Shown: positions 47,956-57,224, numbered from the stretch's first letter. The stretch: DNA of 64,000 nt from an uncultured Eubacterium sp. (GCA_910577225.1 CAJTMV010000012.1:1-64000); one strand, 5' to 3'. The notes: generated from the sequence alone by a model not told the origin. Numbers and translations are program-made.

Positions 47956-49338
47956 ATGTCAAAATTTATAGGAAACAAGAGCTTTTATAAGATGGTACTT
48001 CTGATTGCGGTGCCGATCATGATTCAAAACGGCATTACGAATTTTGTAAGCCTGTTAGACAATATCATGATCGGTCAGGTCGGTACGGAGCAGATGTCAG
48101 GAGCGGCCATTGTCAATCAGCTGATTTTTGTGTATAATCTGTGTATGTTCGGAGGCGTATCCGGCGCGGGCATTTTTACCGCACAGTATTATGGGCAGGG
48201 CAATGAGGAAGGCGTACGCCAGACCATGCGTTTTAAGTTCTGGATGGCGCTTGCTGTGACAGGCATTACGATTGTGTTTTTATCTGCCGGCAGTACGTAT
48301 CTGATCAGCTCGTATTTAAAAGGTGAAGGCGCTGCAGAAAATGCCGCCGCGACGCTGATTTATGGCAAACAGTATCTGTATCTTATGCTGGCTGGTCTGC
48401 CGGCGTTTGCAGTCGTACAGATTTATGCCAGTACGCTGCGGGAATGCGGACAGACGGTATTGCCGATGAAAGCGGGCCTTGTGGCTGTATTTGTAAATCT
48501 TGTATTTAATTATTTGCTGATTTATGGGAAATTTGGCCTGCCGGCACTGGGAGTCCGCGGCGCGGCAATCGCTACGGTGCTTTCCCGTTATGTGGAGATG
48601 CTGATTGTGATCTGTTTCGTACATAAGGATATCAGGACGTATCCGTTTATGGCAGGATTGTATCGTACGATGAGAGTGCCGAAAGATCTTGTCGTTAAGA
48701 TCATAAAAAAAGGAAGTCCGCTGCTGTTTAATGAAACGCTCTGGGCGGCGGGAATGGCGATGCTGACGCAATGTTATTCGGTGCGCGGTCTGAACGTCGT
48801 GGCGGGATTAAACGTATCAAATACGATCAATAACGTGTTTAATATCGTATTTATTGCGCTCGGAGATTCGGTTGCCATTATTGTCGGACAGCTGCTCGGC
48901 GCAGGAAAAATGAAAGAAGCAAGAGATACCGATAATAAGATGATCGCGTTTTCCGTATTCTGCTGTACCTGTGTGGCGGCGGTCATGCTCATTTGCGCAC
49001 CGTTGTTTCCGGGATTATATAAGATTAACGACGAGGCAAGGGAGCTGGCAAAGTATTTTATTATGGCGACGGCCATTTTTATGCCGCAGAATGCATTTTT
49101 ACACGCCGCTTATTTTACGCTGCGCTCCGGCGGGAAAACAATCATTACATTTTTATTTGACAGTGTGTTTATCTGGTGTGTGAGCGTGACGATTGCCTTC
49201 GTACTCAGCCGTTTTACGACGATTCCTGTCGTGGGCGTGTATGTAATGGTGCAGCTGGGAGATCTGATCAAATGTGCGATTGGATTTTTGCTTGTGAAAA
49301 AAGGAATCTGGCTGCAAAATATTGTGGAAAAGGAGTAA
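47956..49338 (+). CDS. MATE-family multidrug efflux transporter
   Basis: A 460-residue transporter with 12 hydrophobic segments. MATE hallmarks are IAVPIMIQNGITNFVSLLDNIMIGQVG in the first helices and a repeated copy, LFNETLWAAGMAMLTQCYSV, in the second half, plus GRAVAIIVGQ-like GDSVAIIVGQLLGAG. It would export cationic drugs or metabolites in exchange for sodium or protons. GGGGAGG precedes the ATG at 47956. It is followed after 11 bases by the unknown gene at 49350. The palindrome in its promoter suggests regulation by an unlinked repressor. Confidence 0.92.
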   Translation: MSKFIGNKSFYKMVLLIAVPIMIQNGITNFVSLLDNIMIGQVGTEQMSGAAIVNQLIFVYNLCMFGGVSGAGIFTAQYYGQGNEEGVRQTMRFKFWMALAVTGITIVFLSAGSTYLISSYLKGEGAAENAAATLIYGKQYLYLMLAGLPAFAVVQIYASTLRECGQTVLPMKAGLVAVFVNLVFNYLLIYGKFGLPALGVRGAAIATVLSRYVEMLIVICFVHKDIRTYPFMAGLYRTMRVPKDLVVKIIKKGSPLLFNETLWAAGMAMLTQCYSVRGLNVVAGLNVSNTINNVFNIVFIALGDSVAIIVGQLLGAGKMKEARDTDNKMIAFSVFCCTCVAAVMLICAPLFPGLYKINDEARELAKYFIMATAIFMPQNAFLHAAYFTLRSGGKTIITFLFDSVFIWCVSVTIAFVLSRFTTIPVVGVYVMVQLGDLIKCAIGFLLVKKGIWLQNIVEKE

Positions 49339-49349
49339 AGGAGTAGAAG

Positions 49350-50432
49350 ATGAATTTTGAGTGTTTTACCTCTCTGGTGCAGGAATATCATTATGAAGAG
49401 ATAAAAATCATTGGAAGGGACGCTTTGGTTTCGGGAAGGCGGATACATCTGGCTGCCATGGTGCGCAACGGGGAAGAGGCGCAGCTTTGTATACTGACGC
49501 AGAAAGAAAAACAGCCGAAGGCGGCAAATAAAGGCGTCCGTTCGGACAAAGAGGCCAATCGGGAGTATCTGCATCTGCTTTCTCATTCTTTTTCGGATGA
49601 TCTGATGGGGGTACAAAAGCTCTGGACGGATGATCTCTTACTGGAATTTACATCTGCAGGCATGGGGGAGCCATCCGTCAGTGATCTGGGCGCTTTCCTG
49701 CTGTTGGCGCAGCTGACAGCCGCAGGATGGAAACTGCCAAAGGACCATCCGTTTGCAGCCGAAGAATGGGAGGGACTGTTGCTGCTGCGCCTTTCGTTTG
49801 CATGTCCGTCCATGCGTCTGCCAGATCCTGGAAACGGCAGTATGCATCTTGGATGGCATATGACCACGCATCGTTCTCTGATTGAAAAACCAGTCGTACT
49901 GAAAATCGGTAAGAGCGGGGCGCAGAAAAAAGAACAGGCGCAGATTGCATTTACATTCCAAAACAGTGAAGGCGCAGCGCAGGAGGCAGTCTGCTATATT
50001 TATCAGGTCAGCCTTGAAGACCCCTGGGAAGACCAGGACCGGCGGCTTGCAGATCCACAGTATGAAAAACAGATGTTAGAACATATGTCTGGCGAAGAGT
50101 TCGCGCAGATGAAGCGGCAGATAGAAGAGGCGCTGCAGGAGCGCTGTCCGCGCGGAAAGTATTTTCCGGTACTGGAATATGAATGTACCCTGCCGCTGCA
50201 GCTGCAGTTTGCTTCGAAACAATATCTGGACGCGCGTCCGGGTCATTCGCAGACAGCGATAAGTATGATGATCCAGCCGCCGTCGTTACAGCAGACGGGC
50301 GCACATGGTCTGCAGCTGAAAAATGCGGTGATACAGGAGCCGGTATCTTTTGAGACATCCGAAATCGAAGCGGAGCTGACCGAAGCGTATCAGCTTGTGC
50401 CAGCGCGGGAAGAAGAGCTGGTGTGGCTGTAA
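49350..50432 (+). CDS. Conserved protein of unknown function
   Basis: A 360-residue protein with no signal peptide, no helix and no catalytic motif I recognise. The N-terminus MNFECFTSLVQEYHYEEIKIIG is compact; residues 65-80 carry KANREYLHLLSHSFSDDLMG; the middle has two Ala/Leu-rich stretches; the C-terminal third is rich in Gln. It begins 11 bases after the MATE stop and ends 33 bases before the HipA-like kinase gene, so the three look co-transcribed. A role linked to the kinase is inferred from that order only. Confidence 0.5.
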   Translation: MNFECFTSLVQEYHYEEIKIIGRDALVSGRRIHLAAMVRNGEEAQLCILTQKEKQPKAANKGVRSDKEANREYLHLLSHSFSDDLMGVQKLWTDDLLLEFTSAGMGEPSVSDLGAFLLLAQLTAAGWKLPKDHPFAAEEWEGLLLLRLSFACPSMRLPDPGNGSMHLGWHMTTHRSLIEKPVVLKIGKSGAQKKEQAQIAFTFQNSEGAAQEAVCYIYQVSLEDPWEDQDRRLADPQYEKQMLEHMSGEEFAQMKRQIEEALQERCPRGKYFPVLEYECTLPLQLQFASKQYLDARPGHSQTAISMMIQPPSLQQTGAHGLQLKNAVIQEPVSFETSEIEAELTEAYQLVPAREEELVWL

Positions 50433-50465
50433 GAACGTGTGCGGCAAGTCATTGGGAGGAAGAGG

Positions 50466-51617
50466 ATGAACTGTGTGTTGATGCATCAGCGTATTGCTGT
50501 TTTGGAGCTGGAACTGGATGATGTAACCGGATTTATCAGACGGACAGGCTGTGTTTTTGCAGCGGAGCATTTGCCGGTCGGAGTTATGGTACAAAAAGGA
50601 ATCGCTGATCGTGCCGCGCTTCAGAAATGGTGGATGGACCGATCGATTCCCGCAAGCCGGTCAGGAATTCGGGAAGCGCTGGACAGACTGGATGTTGCGG
50701 ATACAAAAATGCTTCTGATTCGCTGTTTCGGACTGAGTCTGTCAGACCAGTATTGGATGAAGCCGGAAAAGAGCGGTATGACGTGGGAGCAGATCAATTT
50801 TTTTGATCATTCGTTCTCGGATGATATCGGAGACGTATTGTTCGGAAATACGGCAAAGACAGATGCGTTTGATTTCTTCTCTCCTGACAATACCTCAGAC
50901 GGATGCTTAAAAAAGAGATGGAAAATCATGCATGGCAGGCGCTGCCTGATCAAGGGCGGGAGCAATCCGTTTCATCAGCAGCCCTTCAATGAAGTGATTG
51001 CAGCCGGAATTATGCAAAGGCTGGGAATCCGTCACGTTTCATACCGGCTGCTCTGGAGCGAAGGATTTCCATACAGTGTATGTGAAGATTTTATTACGAG
51101 AGACACAGAACTTGTCAGTGCATGGCGTGTAATGCAGATACAAAGTAAGAGTAATCATATTTCTGTCTGGCAGCATTTTGTGGACTGCTGCCAGACCGCC
51201 GGAATCGATATTGTGCCGGATCTGGACCGGATGATTGTGACAGATTATATCATTGCCAACGAGGACAGGCATCTGAATAATTTCGGACTCGTTCGGAATG
51301 CGCGCACGCTTCAGTGGATGGGGTTTGCGCCGATTTATGACAGCGGTTCTTCTTTGGGATACGATAAAGTGGCTGCACAGATACGTTCCGGGCAGGGGAT
51401 CGTTTGCAAACCGTTTAAAAAACAGCAGGAAGAACAGCTGGAGCTGGTCTCTTCCTTTGCCTGGATATCGTTTGACAGACTCAAAGACGTACAGGAAATG
51501 GCGGATGCCGTTCTGAGGGGCGAAAGCGCAGGGGACTTTATCGATGACAACCGGCGGTCAGCCATTTGTGAGGCGCTGGGAGAGCGTATACAAAGACTGG
51601 AGAATAAAAAATCATAA
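50466..51617 (+). CDS. HipA-like Ser/Thr kinase domain protein
   Basis: A 383-residue protein whose C-terminal two-thirds resemble the HipA kinase fold. Seen are CLIKGGSNPFHQQPFNEVIAAG (P-loop/Lys region), LLWSEGFPYSVCEDF, DYIIANEDRHLNNFGLV (catalytic Asp and Asn) and FAPIYDSGSSLGYD (metal-binding Asp). The N-terminal ~130 residues are not like the usual HipA_N domain. HipA kinases phosphorylate tRNA synthetases and cause dormancy, usually paired with a HipB antitoxin; no HipB-like helix-turn-helix gene is adjacent. The preceding unknown gene (49350) might be its partner. The ATG at 50466 has GGGAGGA 5 bases upstream. Confidence 0.72.
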   Translation: MNCVLMHQRIAVLELELDDVTGFIRRTGCVFAAEHLPVGVMVQKGIADRAALQKWWMDRSIPASRSGIREALDRLDVADTKMLLIRCFGLSLSDQYWMKPEKSGMTWEQINFFDHSFSDDIGDVLFGNTAKTDAFDFFSPDNTSDGCLKKRWKIMHGRRCLIKGGSNPFHQQPFNEVIAAGIMQRLGIRHVSYRLLWSEGFPYSVCEDFITRDTELVSAWRVMQIQSKSNHISVWQHFVDCCQTAGIDIVPDLDRMIVTDYIIANEDRHLNNFGLVRNARTLQWMGFAPIYDSGSSLGYDKVAAQIRSGQGIVCKPFKKQQEEQLELVSSFAWISFDRLKDVQEMADAVLRGESAGDFIDDNRRSAICEALGERIQRLENKKS

Positions 51618-51624
51618 AAAATAC

Positions 51625-51653
51625 TTGCAATGAATGTCAGATTGTGATAAGTT
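51625..51653 (+). promoter_or_regulatory. Candidate promoter of rplS
   Basis: TTGCAA (51625-51630), 17 bases, TAAGTT (51648-51653). The leader to the ATG at 51730 is about 70 bases and could hold an L19 leader structure. I cannot confirm a conserved fold. Confidence 0.45.
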
Positions 51654-51729
51654 AGATTTGTTGTGAAAAATGCGATGGTCCTCTGGTACAAAAGGTATTA
51701 AGAACATCAAAATAACAGGAGGTCACAAA

Positions 51730-52083
51730 ATGAATGCATCAGAAATTATGAAACAGATTGAATCAGAACAGATGAAAGAATCCGTATCTGAATTTCATGT
51801 AGGCGATACTGTAAAAGTATACGGTAAAATCGTGGAAGGAAACCGTGAAAGAATCCAGGTGTTTGAAGGCATCGTATTAAAGAAACAGGGTTCCAGCAAC
51901 CGTGAGACGTTTACCGTCAGAAAGTTAAGCAATGGCATCGGCGTGGAAAAGACATGGCCGTTACATTCTCCGAACGTGGAAAAGGTAGAAGTTGTCCGCC
52001 GCGGTAAAGTAAGAAGGGCAAAATTAAACTACTTAAGAGGACGCGTCGGCAAGCGTGCAAAGGTAAAAGAGCTGGTAAAATAG
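51730..52083 (+). CDS. rplS: Ribosomal protein L19
   Basis: A 117-residue large-subunit protein with the conserved FHVGDTVKVYGKIVEG, RIQVFEGIVLKKQG, TVRKLSNGIGVEKTWPLHSP and VRRGKVRRAKLNYLRGRVGKRAK. The length and sequence are typical. AGGAGGTCAC precedes the ATG. It opens the conserved block that leads to rnhB. Confidence 0.98.
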   Translation: MNASEIMKQIESEQMKESVSEFHVGDTVKVYGKIVEGNRERIQVFEGIVLKKQGSSNRETFTVRKLSNGIGVEKTWPLHSPNVEKVEVVRRGKVRRAKLNYLRGRVGKRAKVKELVK

Positions 52084-52150
52084 TCGTCAGGTTTCAGCTT
52101 CAGCAGCGTGCGAAGACTGCAGCGTGAATCAACAAATATTTTTTGTGCGG

Positions 52151-52181
52151 AAAGAGACAATTGCGAGATTGTCTCTTTTTT
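52151..52181 (+). terminator. Terminator after rplS
   Basis: AAAGAGACAAT and ATTGTCTCTTT form a perfect stem around TGCGAG, followed by a T run. Confidence 0.88.
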
Positions 52182-52262
52182 CAAAATGTTTCATAGAATT
52201 ACATCGTGGTTTTATAATTAAAACGGTATCAGATCAGGGAAGTCAGAATAAGGAATGGAAGA

Positions 52263-52850
52263 ATGAGAAGACGGGTCAGGGGACTGGAGTTTGGAAGGAA
52301 GAAGGAACGGAAGATCAATCTGTCTCTTTTTCAGGAAATTATAGTCTGGATTTTGGAAATAGCAGTTACGGTCGTAATTGCGGTAGTTTTCACCTATTTT
52401 TTTGGAGTACGTTCCACGGTCATCGGGCCTTCTATGTCTCCGCAGCTGGAAGATGGAGACGAGGTTTTGATCGATCGATTTATGTATAAATTTATCTCTC
52501 CGAAATCCGGAGATATTATTGCGTTTCTGCCGAACGGGAATACCAATACGCACTATTATTTAAAACGTGTGATTGCCGTACCCGGAGATACGGTACAGAT
52601 CAAAGATGGCAGCGTTTATGTGAACGGCGAAGAGTTCCGGGAGGAGATCGAAACGGCACGTATGGAAGACGCAGGCATTGCGGGCAGCGAGATGACGCTT
52701 GCCGAAGACGAGTATTTCGTGCTGGGAGATAACCGGAACAACAGTGAAGACAGCAGATATGCCAATATCGGCAACATCAGGGAAGATTATATTATTGGAA
52801 AAGCATGGTTTGTCATATCCCCAAGGGAAAAACTGGGCTTTATTCAGTAA
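52263..52850 (+). CDS. lepB: Signal peptidase I (first copy)
   Basis: A 195-residue membrane protease that cleaves signal peptides. After a basic start and one transmembrane helix (about residues 25-46), the catalytic Ser box is STVIGPSMSPQLEDGD, the Lys box YLKRVIAVPGDTV, and the C-terminal box is FVLGDNRNNSEDSR. A single-helix, short form is typical of Firmicutes SipS/T. The ATG at 52263 follows GGAAGA. It lies 16 bases before the rbgA gene. Confidence 0.95.
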   Translation: MRRRVRGLEFGRKKERKINLSLFQEIIVWILEIAVTVVIAVVFTYFFGVRSTVIGPSMSPQLEDGDEVLIDRFMYKFISPKSGDIIAFLPNGNTNTHYYLKRVIAVPGDTVQIKDGSVYVNGEEFREEIETARMEDAGIAGSEMTLAEDEYFVLGDNRNNSEDSRYANIGNIREDYIIGKAWFVISPREKLGFIQ

Positions 52851-52865
52851 GGAGGAGACAGATAG

Positions 52866-53723
52866 ATGCAGTATCAATGGTACCCGGGTCATATGACCAA
52901 AGCAAAACGACAGATGCAGGAAGACATTAAGCTGGTAGATCTTGTGATCGAACTGGTCGACGCAAGAGTACCGGTCAGCAGTCACAATCCGGACATCGAC
53001 GAGATTGGAAAGTCAAAATCCAGACTGGTATTGTTAAATAAAGCGGATCTTGCAGATGAATCGAAAAATCAGGCGTGGTGTGAATACTATAAGAGCCGGG
53101 GCATGTACGCGGTACGTCTGGATGCCAGAAACCGTGCGGGTATGAAAGAAGTACAAAACGTCATTCAGGAAGCATGTAAGGAAAAGCTGGAGCGTAACCG
53201 CAGGAGGGGAATATTAAACCGTCCGGTGCGGGCGATGGTTGCCGGTATTCCCAATGTGGGAAAGTCTACCTTTATTAATTCTTTTGCAGGAAAAGCATGT
53301 ACAAAGACAGGCAATAAACCGGGAGTAACCAAAGGAAAACAATGGATCCGGCTGAATAAAAATGTGGAGCTTTTGGATACGCCGGGTATTTTGTGGCCGA
53401 AGTTTGAAGACCAGACGATCGGTCTGCATCTGGCATTTATCGGCTCCATCAAAGACGAGCTGTTAAACAGAGACGAGATGGCAGTGGAACTGGTAAAGGA
53501 GCTGCTAAGCCAGTATCCGGGCGTCCTGGCTGCAAGATACGACCTTTTGGAATCCGCGGATCCGACAGAGGTCTTTTCGTACATTGCAAAAAACAGAAAC
53601 TGCCTGAAAAAGGGCGGGGAGCTGGATCATGCAAAAGCGGCCGCTTTATTGCTGGAAGAATTTCGCAGCGGCAGGCTGGGCAGAATTACGATAGAAACCC
53701 CGTCTTTGGAAACGATAGGATGA
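52866..53723 (+). CDS. rbgA: Ribosome biogenesis GTPase RbgA (YlqF)
   Basis: A 285-residue circularly permuted GTPase. The motifs come in permuted order: LLNKADLAD (G4), then later GIPNVGKSTFINSFAG (G1), GVTKGKQW (G2 region) and DTPGILWP (G3). It starts with QYQWYPGHMTKAKRQMQ, the family hallmark, and ends with a C-terminal helical domain. It assists late assembly of the 50S subunit. GGAGGAGA precedes the ATG. It is flanked by two signal peptidase genes. Confidence 0.97.
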   Translation: MQYQWYPGHMTKAKRQMQEDIKLVDLVIELVDARVPVSSHNPDIDEIGKSKSRLVLLNKADLADESKNQAWCEYYKSRGMYAVRLDARNRAGMKEVQNVIQEACKEKLERNRRRGILNRPVRAMVAGIPNVGKSTFINSFAGKACTKTGNKPGVTKGKQWIRLNKNVELLDTPGILWPKFEDQTIGLHLAFIGSIKDELLNRDEMAVELVKELLSQYPGVLAARYDLLESADPTEVFSYIAKNRNCLKKGGELDHAKAAALLLEEFRSGRLGRITIETPSLETIG

Positions 53724-53729
53724 TGATAC

Positions 53730-54263
53730 ATGAAGGAGATATTCAGGGAAGTTGTAAGTCTGTGTTTTTATCTGCTGATTATACTCGGATGTACGTATCT
53801 GTGCGTCAATTATGTATTGCAGCGTACGCAGATAGAAGGCAGCTCCATGCAGACTACTTTGTCGGATGGCGATCAGGTGCTTGTGGACAAGCTGACCTAT
53901 CGTTTTCAGCAGCCAAAACGGTATGATGTGATAGCATTTCCTTATCGTTATGAACAGGATACGTTTTACGTCAAGCGGATTATCGGACTGCCGGGAGAAA
54001 AGATACGGATTGACGCACAGGGAACGATTTTTATTAATGAAGAAGCATTGGAAGAAGATTATGGAACTGAGACGATCACCCAGCCGGGATATGCTTTTAC
54101 GCCAAAGATACTCGATGAGGACGAATATTTTGTGCTGGGAGACAACCGCAACGATAGTGTGGACAGCAGATATGCGTCGGTGGGATATGTGCGCCGCGAG
54201 GAGATCATAGGGAAGGTCTTTTTTCGGATTTATCCATTTGCTTCGATCGGCAGGATACATTAG
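53730..54263 (+). CDS. Signal peptidase I (second copy)
   Basis: A 177-residue signal peptidase. A helix at about residues 8-27 precedes QIEGSSMQTTLSDGDQVLVD with the catalytic Ser, FYVKRIIGLPGEKI with the Lys, and FVLGDNRNDSVDSRYASVG. It differs clearly from the first copy (52263), so the two are old paralogues rather than a recent duplication. It begins 6 bases after rbgA; the three genes are probably co-transcribed. Confidence 0.93.
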   Translation: MKEIFREVVSLCFYLLIILGCTYLCVNYVLQRTQIEGSSMQTTLSDGDQVLVDKLTYRFQQPKRYDVIAFPYRYEQDTFYVKRIIGLPGEKIRIDAQGTIFINEEALEEDYGTETITQPGYAFTPKILDEDEYFVLGDNRNDSVDSRYASVGYVRREEIIGKVFFRIYPFASIGRIH

Positions 54264-54276
54264 CGGAGGAATACAT

Positions 54277-55068
54277 TTGAAAAATAATCGTATGGGACAA
54301 AAGACAATTGCAAAGATCCGGCAGGAATATCAGGCAGCAGAGTTACAGATGCTGCCTGAATTTATCTGCATGTATAAAAATGACGCAAGAGCCGGCGTCA
54401 GAAAGCTGGCGGAACAGGCGGAAAAAAAGCTCCGGCAGCTGGAAAAGGAACGCGCAAGAACCTATGAAATGGGCGTTTATGAAAGGCAGTATGCGCAGTA
54501 TGCGTCGATCTGCGGCATCGATGAAGCCGGCAGAGGGCCGCTGGCAGGGCCGGTAGTGGCAGGAGCGGTCATTTTGCCGAAAGACTGCGAGATTATGTAT
54601 CTGAACGATTCCAAGCAGCTGTCAGCCAAAATGCGGGAGGAGCTGTACGAGAAGATTATAGGACAGGCAGCGGCGGCAGGCATCGGTATCGTGTCGGCAG
54701 AAAGGATCGACGAGATCAATATTTTGCAGGCGACGTATGAGGCGATGCGCCAGGCTATAAATAATCTTGGCATAATACCCGATATATTGTTAAACGACGC
54801 TGTTACAATTCCGGATGTAACGATCAGACAGGTGCCGATTGTCAAAGGCGACGCGAAAAGCAGATCGATTGCGGCGGCAAGCATCCTGGCAAAAGTGACA
54901 AGGGATCATATGATGGAAGAATATGACCGTGTGTATCCGGAGTATGGATTTGCAGCGCATAAAGGATATGGAACCAGGGAACATATGGATGCAGTCAGAC
55001 GGCTGGGACCGTGTGAGATTCACAGGAGAACGTTTCTTAAGTCATTGACTGCGGATTGCGCAAATTAA
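54277..55068 (+). CDS. rnhB: Ribonuclease HII
   Basis: A 263-residue RNase H2-type enzyme that removes ribonucleotides from DNA-RNA hybrids. The catalytic pattern starts with CGIDEAGRGPLAGPVVAGAVIL (Asp-Glu pair), then LNDSKQLSAKMREELY, AKSRSIAAASILAKVTRD (Asp nearby) and YGFAAHKGYGTREHMDAV. The N-terminal extension of about 75 residues is longer than in E. coli, as in B. subtilis. The start is TTG 54277, since CGGAGGA lies 6 bases upstream; ATG 54292 is 21 bases from it. Confidence 0.95.
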   Translation: MKNNRMGQKTIAKIRQEYQAAELQMLPEFICMYKNDARAGVRKLAEQAEKKLRQLEKERARTYEMGVYERQYAQYASICGIDEAGRGPLAGPVVAGAVILPKDCEIMYLNDSKQLSAKMREELYEKIIGQAAAAGIGIVSAERIDEINILQATYEAMRQAINNLGIIPDILLNDAVTIPDVTIRQVPIVKGDAKSRSIAAASILAKVTRDHMMEEYDRVYPEYGFAAHKGYGTREHMDAVRRLGPCEIHRRTFLKSLTADCAN

Positions 55069-55094
55069 CGAACAAATGTCAGGAGGCTTTCATT

Positions 55095-56870
55095 ATGCAG
55101 ATTGCAGATTACTTGGGGCAGTACGCCAACACGCTCGCCAACGCGACTATGACGCAGCCATCTGTAAAAACGGGAAGTACGGTGACGCAAAGTCTTGTGT
55201 CAGAGCTTACCCAGATGCGGGAGGGGGCGGTATTTGAAGGCAGTATCAATTCGATCGACGGATCGAAAGTACTGCTGGGTCTTGGCAACGGGCAGACGAT
55301 CACGGCACGTCTGGAGGGCAGCATGCATCTGATGCTGGGGCAGTCTGTATTTTTTCAGGTAAAGTCGAATGACGGAAATACGATTGCGATCAAACCGTTT
55401 ACCGATGGGCAGGTATTTAATCCGACGATTCAAAAAGCGCTGGATGCGGCGGGAATGGAAATGACAAAAGAAACGATAGATATGGTAAATCGTATGATGG
55501 AAGAAGGGCTGCCGATCGATAAGCAGTCGTTAGCGTCCATGCGTCATACGCTGATGCAGCATCCATATGTATCGCTCGATACGGCGGTTACGATGACCAG
55601 GCTGGGGATTCCGGTGACGGATCAGATGGCGTCACAGTTTGAAAACTACCAGAATGACAGACATTCGATGTTACATGAAATGAACCAGGTAATGGAAGGG
55701 CTGTCCGAAGTATATGCAAAAGCGCCGGCATCGCATCTGCAGCAGCTGAATGCACAGATTTTATCTATTTTAAGCGGAGAAGAAGGAATTACGCCCGATG
55801 CGCAGTTATTTTTGGAAAAGGAAGCTGTGACGCCGGAGGAGCTGCTTTCGCAAATAACTGACGGCCAGGAGGCGGCAGGAAAACAGCAGGCCGACACACT
55901 GGCAGGGAACATCAGGGACGCGCAAACGGAGCATCTGTCGCAGACACAGGATCCGGCCGGACGTACGGCAGCAGAGACGCCGACGCAGGAATCCGGTAAA
56001 ACGGCCGACACACAGACGCCGGGACAGGAGGCGCAAAAGCCGTTAAAGCTGTCGGAGATGTTTCAAAAACACCAGATCGCGCAGCTGGAAGTACAGTTAA
56101 AAGAAACGTTTCCAAAAGCAGCGGATTTTAGGCTCAATACGCAGCTGACGGCCAAAGAATTTCTGGATGCGGTCGCAAAGCAGCTGGAACAGCATCCGGC
56201 GGCGGACAAGGCGGCACTGGGCAGACTGTTTTCCGGAAAAGAATACCATGCGATGCTAAAAGAGGTCATGCAGGAACAATGGACGGTCAGGCCGCAGGAT
56301 CTGAAAACGGAGCATAAAGTGGAAGAACTGTATCAGAGGCTGAATCGCCAGATGGGGCAGATCGAGCAGCTGGCCAGACAGACAGGCATGAATACCGGTC
56401 AGCTGTCCCAGGCTGCGGCGCAGGTACGCGACAATATCGAGTTTATGAACCAGATCAGTCAGGCGTATACGTATGTACAGATACCGCTGAAAATGGCGAA
56501 TCAGAATGCGCACAGCGATCTGTATGTCTATACCAATAAGCGCAATCTGAGTAAAAAAGAGGGCGAGTTATCGGCGTTTTTACATCTGGAGCTGGAACAT
56601 CTCGGCACGACAGACGTTTCGATTAAGATGCTGGATAAAAATGTAAGTACCAAATTTTATCTCGAAGACGACGCTTCTTATGACCTAATCGAACAGCATT
56701 TGCCGCAGCTGCAGGAGCGGCTGGAAAAGCTCGGCTATAATTGTCATGTGACTGTGGAGAATCGGGAGAAGAACGTGGACTTTGTCGAAGATTTTCTGCA
56801 GAAGTCTCAGCCTGCCAAAGCAGCGTCCAAGGGAATGGTGCATCGGTATTCGTTTGATGTGCGGGCATAA
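55095..56870 (+). CDS. FliK-like protein (YlqG type)
   Basis: A 591-residue soluble protein. The first ~210 residues hold a compact domain (EGSINSIDGSKVLLGLGNGQ, then KPFTDGQVFNP), the middle 220-340 is a low-complexity Gln/Ala/Thr linker with proline-rich repeats, and the last ~190 residues (IPLKMANQNAHSDLYVYTNK to YNCHVTVENREKNVDFVEDFL) resemble the FliK hook-length-control C-terminal domain. In B. subtilis the neighbour of rnhB, YlqG, has the same relation. It is followed by an FlhB-C-like gene, the partner of FliK in type III export. Its real function outside the flagellum is unknown. Confidence 0.75.
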   Translation: MQIADYLGQYANTLANATMTQPSVKTGSTVTQSLVSELTQMREGAVFEGSINSIDGSKVLLGLGNGQTITARLEGSMHLMLGQSVFFQVKSNDGNTIAIKPFTDGQVFNPTIQKALDAAGMEMTKETIDMVNRMMEEGLPIDKQSLASMRHTLMQHPYVSLDTAVTMTRLGIPVTDQMASQFENYQNDRHSMLHEMNQVMEGLSEVYAKAPASHLQQLNAQILSILSGEEGITPDAQLFLEKEAVTPEELLSQITDGQEAAGKQQADTLAGNIRDAQTEHLSQTQDPAGRTAAETPTQESGKTADTQTPGQEAQKPLKLSEMFQKHQIAQLEVQLKETFPKAADFRLNTQLTAKEFLDAVAKQLEQHPAADKAALGRLFSGKEYHAMLKEVMQEQWTVRPQDLKTEHKVEELYQRLNRQMGQIEQLARQTGMNTGQLSQAAAQVRDNIEFMNQISQAYTYVQIPLKMANQNAHSDLYVYTNKRNLSKKEGELSAFLHLELEHLGTTDVSIKMLDKNVSTKFYLEDDASYDLIEQHLPQLQERLEKLGYNCHVTVENREKNVDFVEDFLQKSQPAKAASKGMVHRYSFDVRA

Positions 56871-56927
56871 CCGACAGATACAAGACAGAGGATCATAAGA
56901 ATCAAAGAGGAAAAAGGAGAGGCGGCA

Positions 56928-57224
56928 GTGGCACAAAAAAAGGCGGAAAAACCAAAGACTGCGATAGCCCTTGCCTATGAGCCAGGGGAACAGGCGCCAA
57001 AAATACTTGCGACCGGAAAAGGCGCTTTGGCAGAAAAGATCATAGATGCGGCAAAGGAGGCGGATGTTCCGACTTATAAAGACGATAAGCTGGCAGACAC
57101 GCTCTCACGTCTGGAAATCGGCGATATGATACCGCCGGAATTGTATCAGGTGGTGGCGGAGATTCTTGTATTTGTCAACGATATGGATAAAATACGAAAG
57201 AAACTGGGAGATTACAAAAAATGA
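56928..57224 (+). CDS. FlhB/YscU C-terminal-like protein (YlqH type)
   Basis: A 98-residue protein equal to the cytoplasmic tail of FlhB. It shows AIALAYEPGEQAPKILATGKG (usually NPTH precedes this in FlhB), ALAEKIIDAAKEADVP, DDKLADTLSRLEIGDMIPPELYQVVAEILVFV. The autocleavage NPTH motif and membrane part are absent. The start is GTG 56928, with AGGAGA 7 bases upstream. It overlaps yraN by 4 bases. Homologue YlqH sits in the same place in B. subtilis. It may bind FliK-type proteins. Confidence 0.85.
   Translation: MAQKKAEKPKTAIALAYEPGEQAPKILATGKGALAEKIIDAAKEADVPTYKDDKLADTLSRLEIGDMIPPELYQVVAEILVFVNDMDKIRKKLGDYKK

Noticed and set aside
51654..51729. A riboswitch before rplS
   Set aside because: I see no known aptamer core; an L19 leader is possible but cannot be confirmed by eye.
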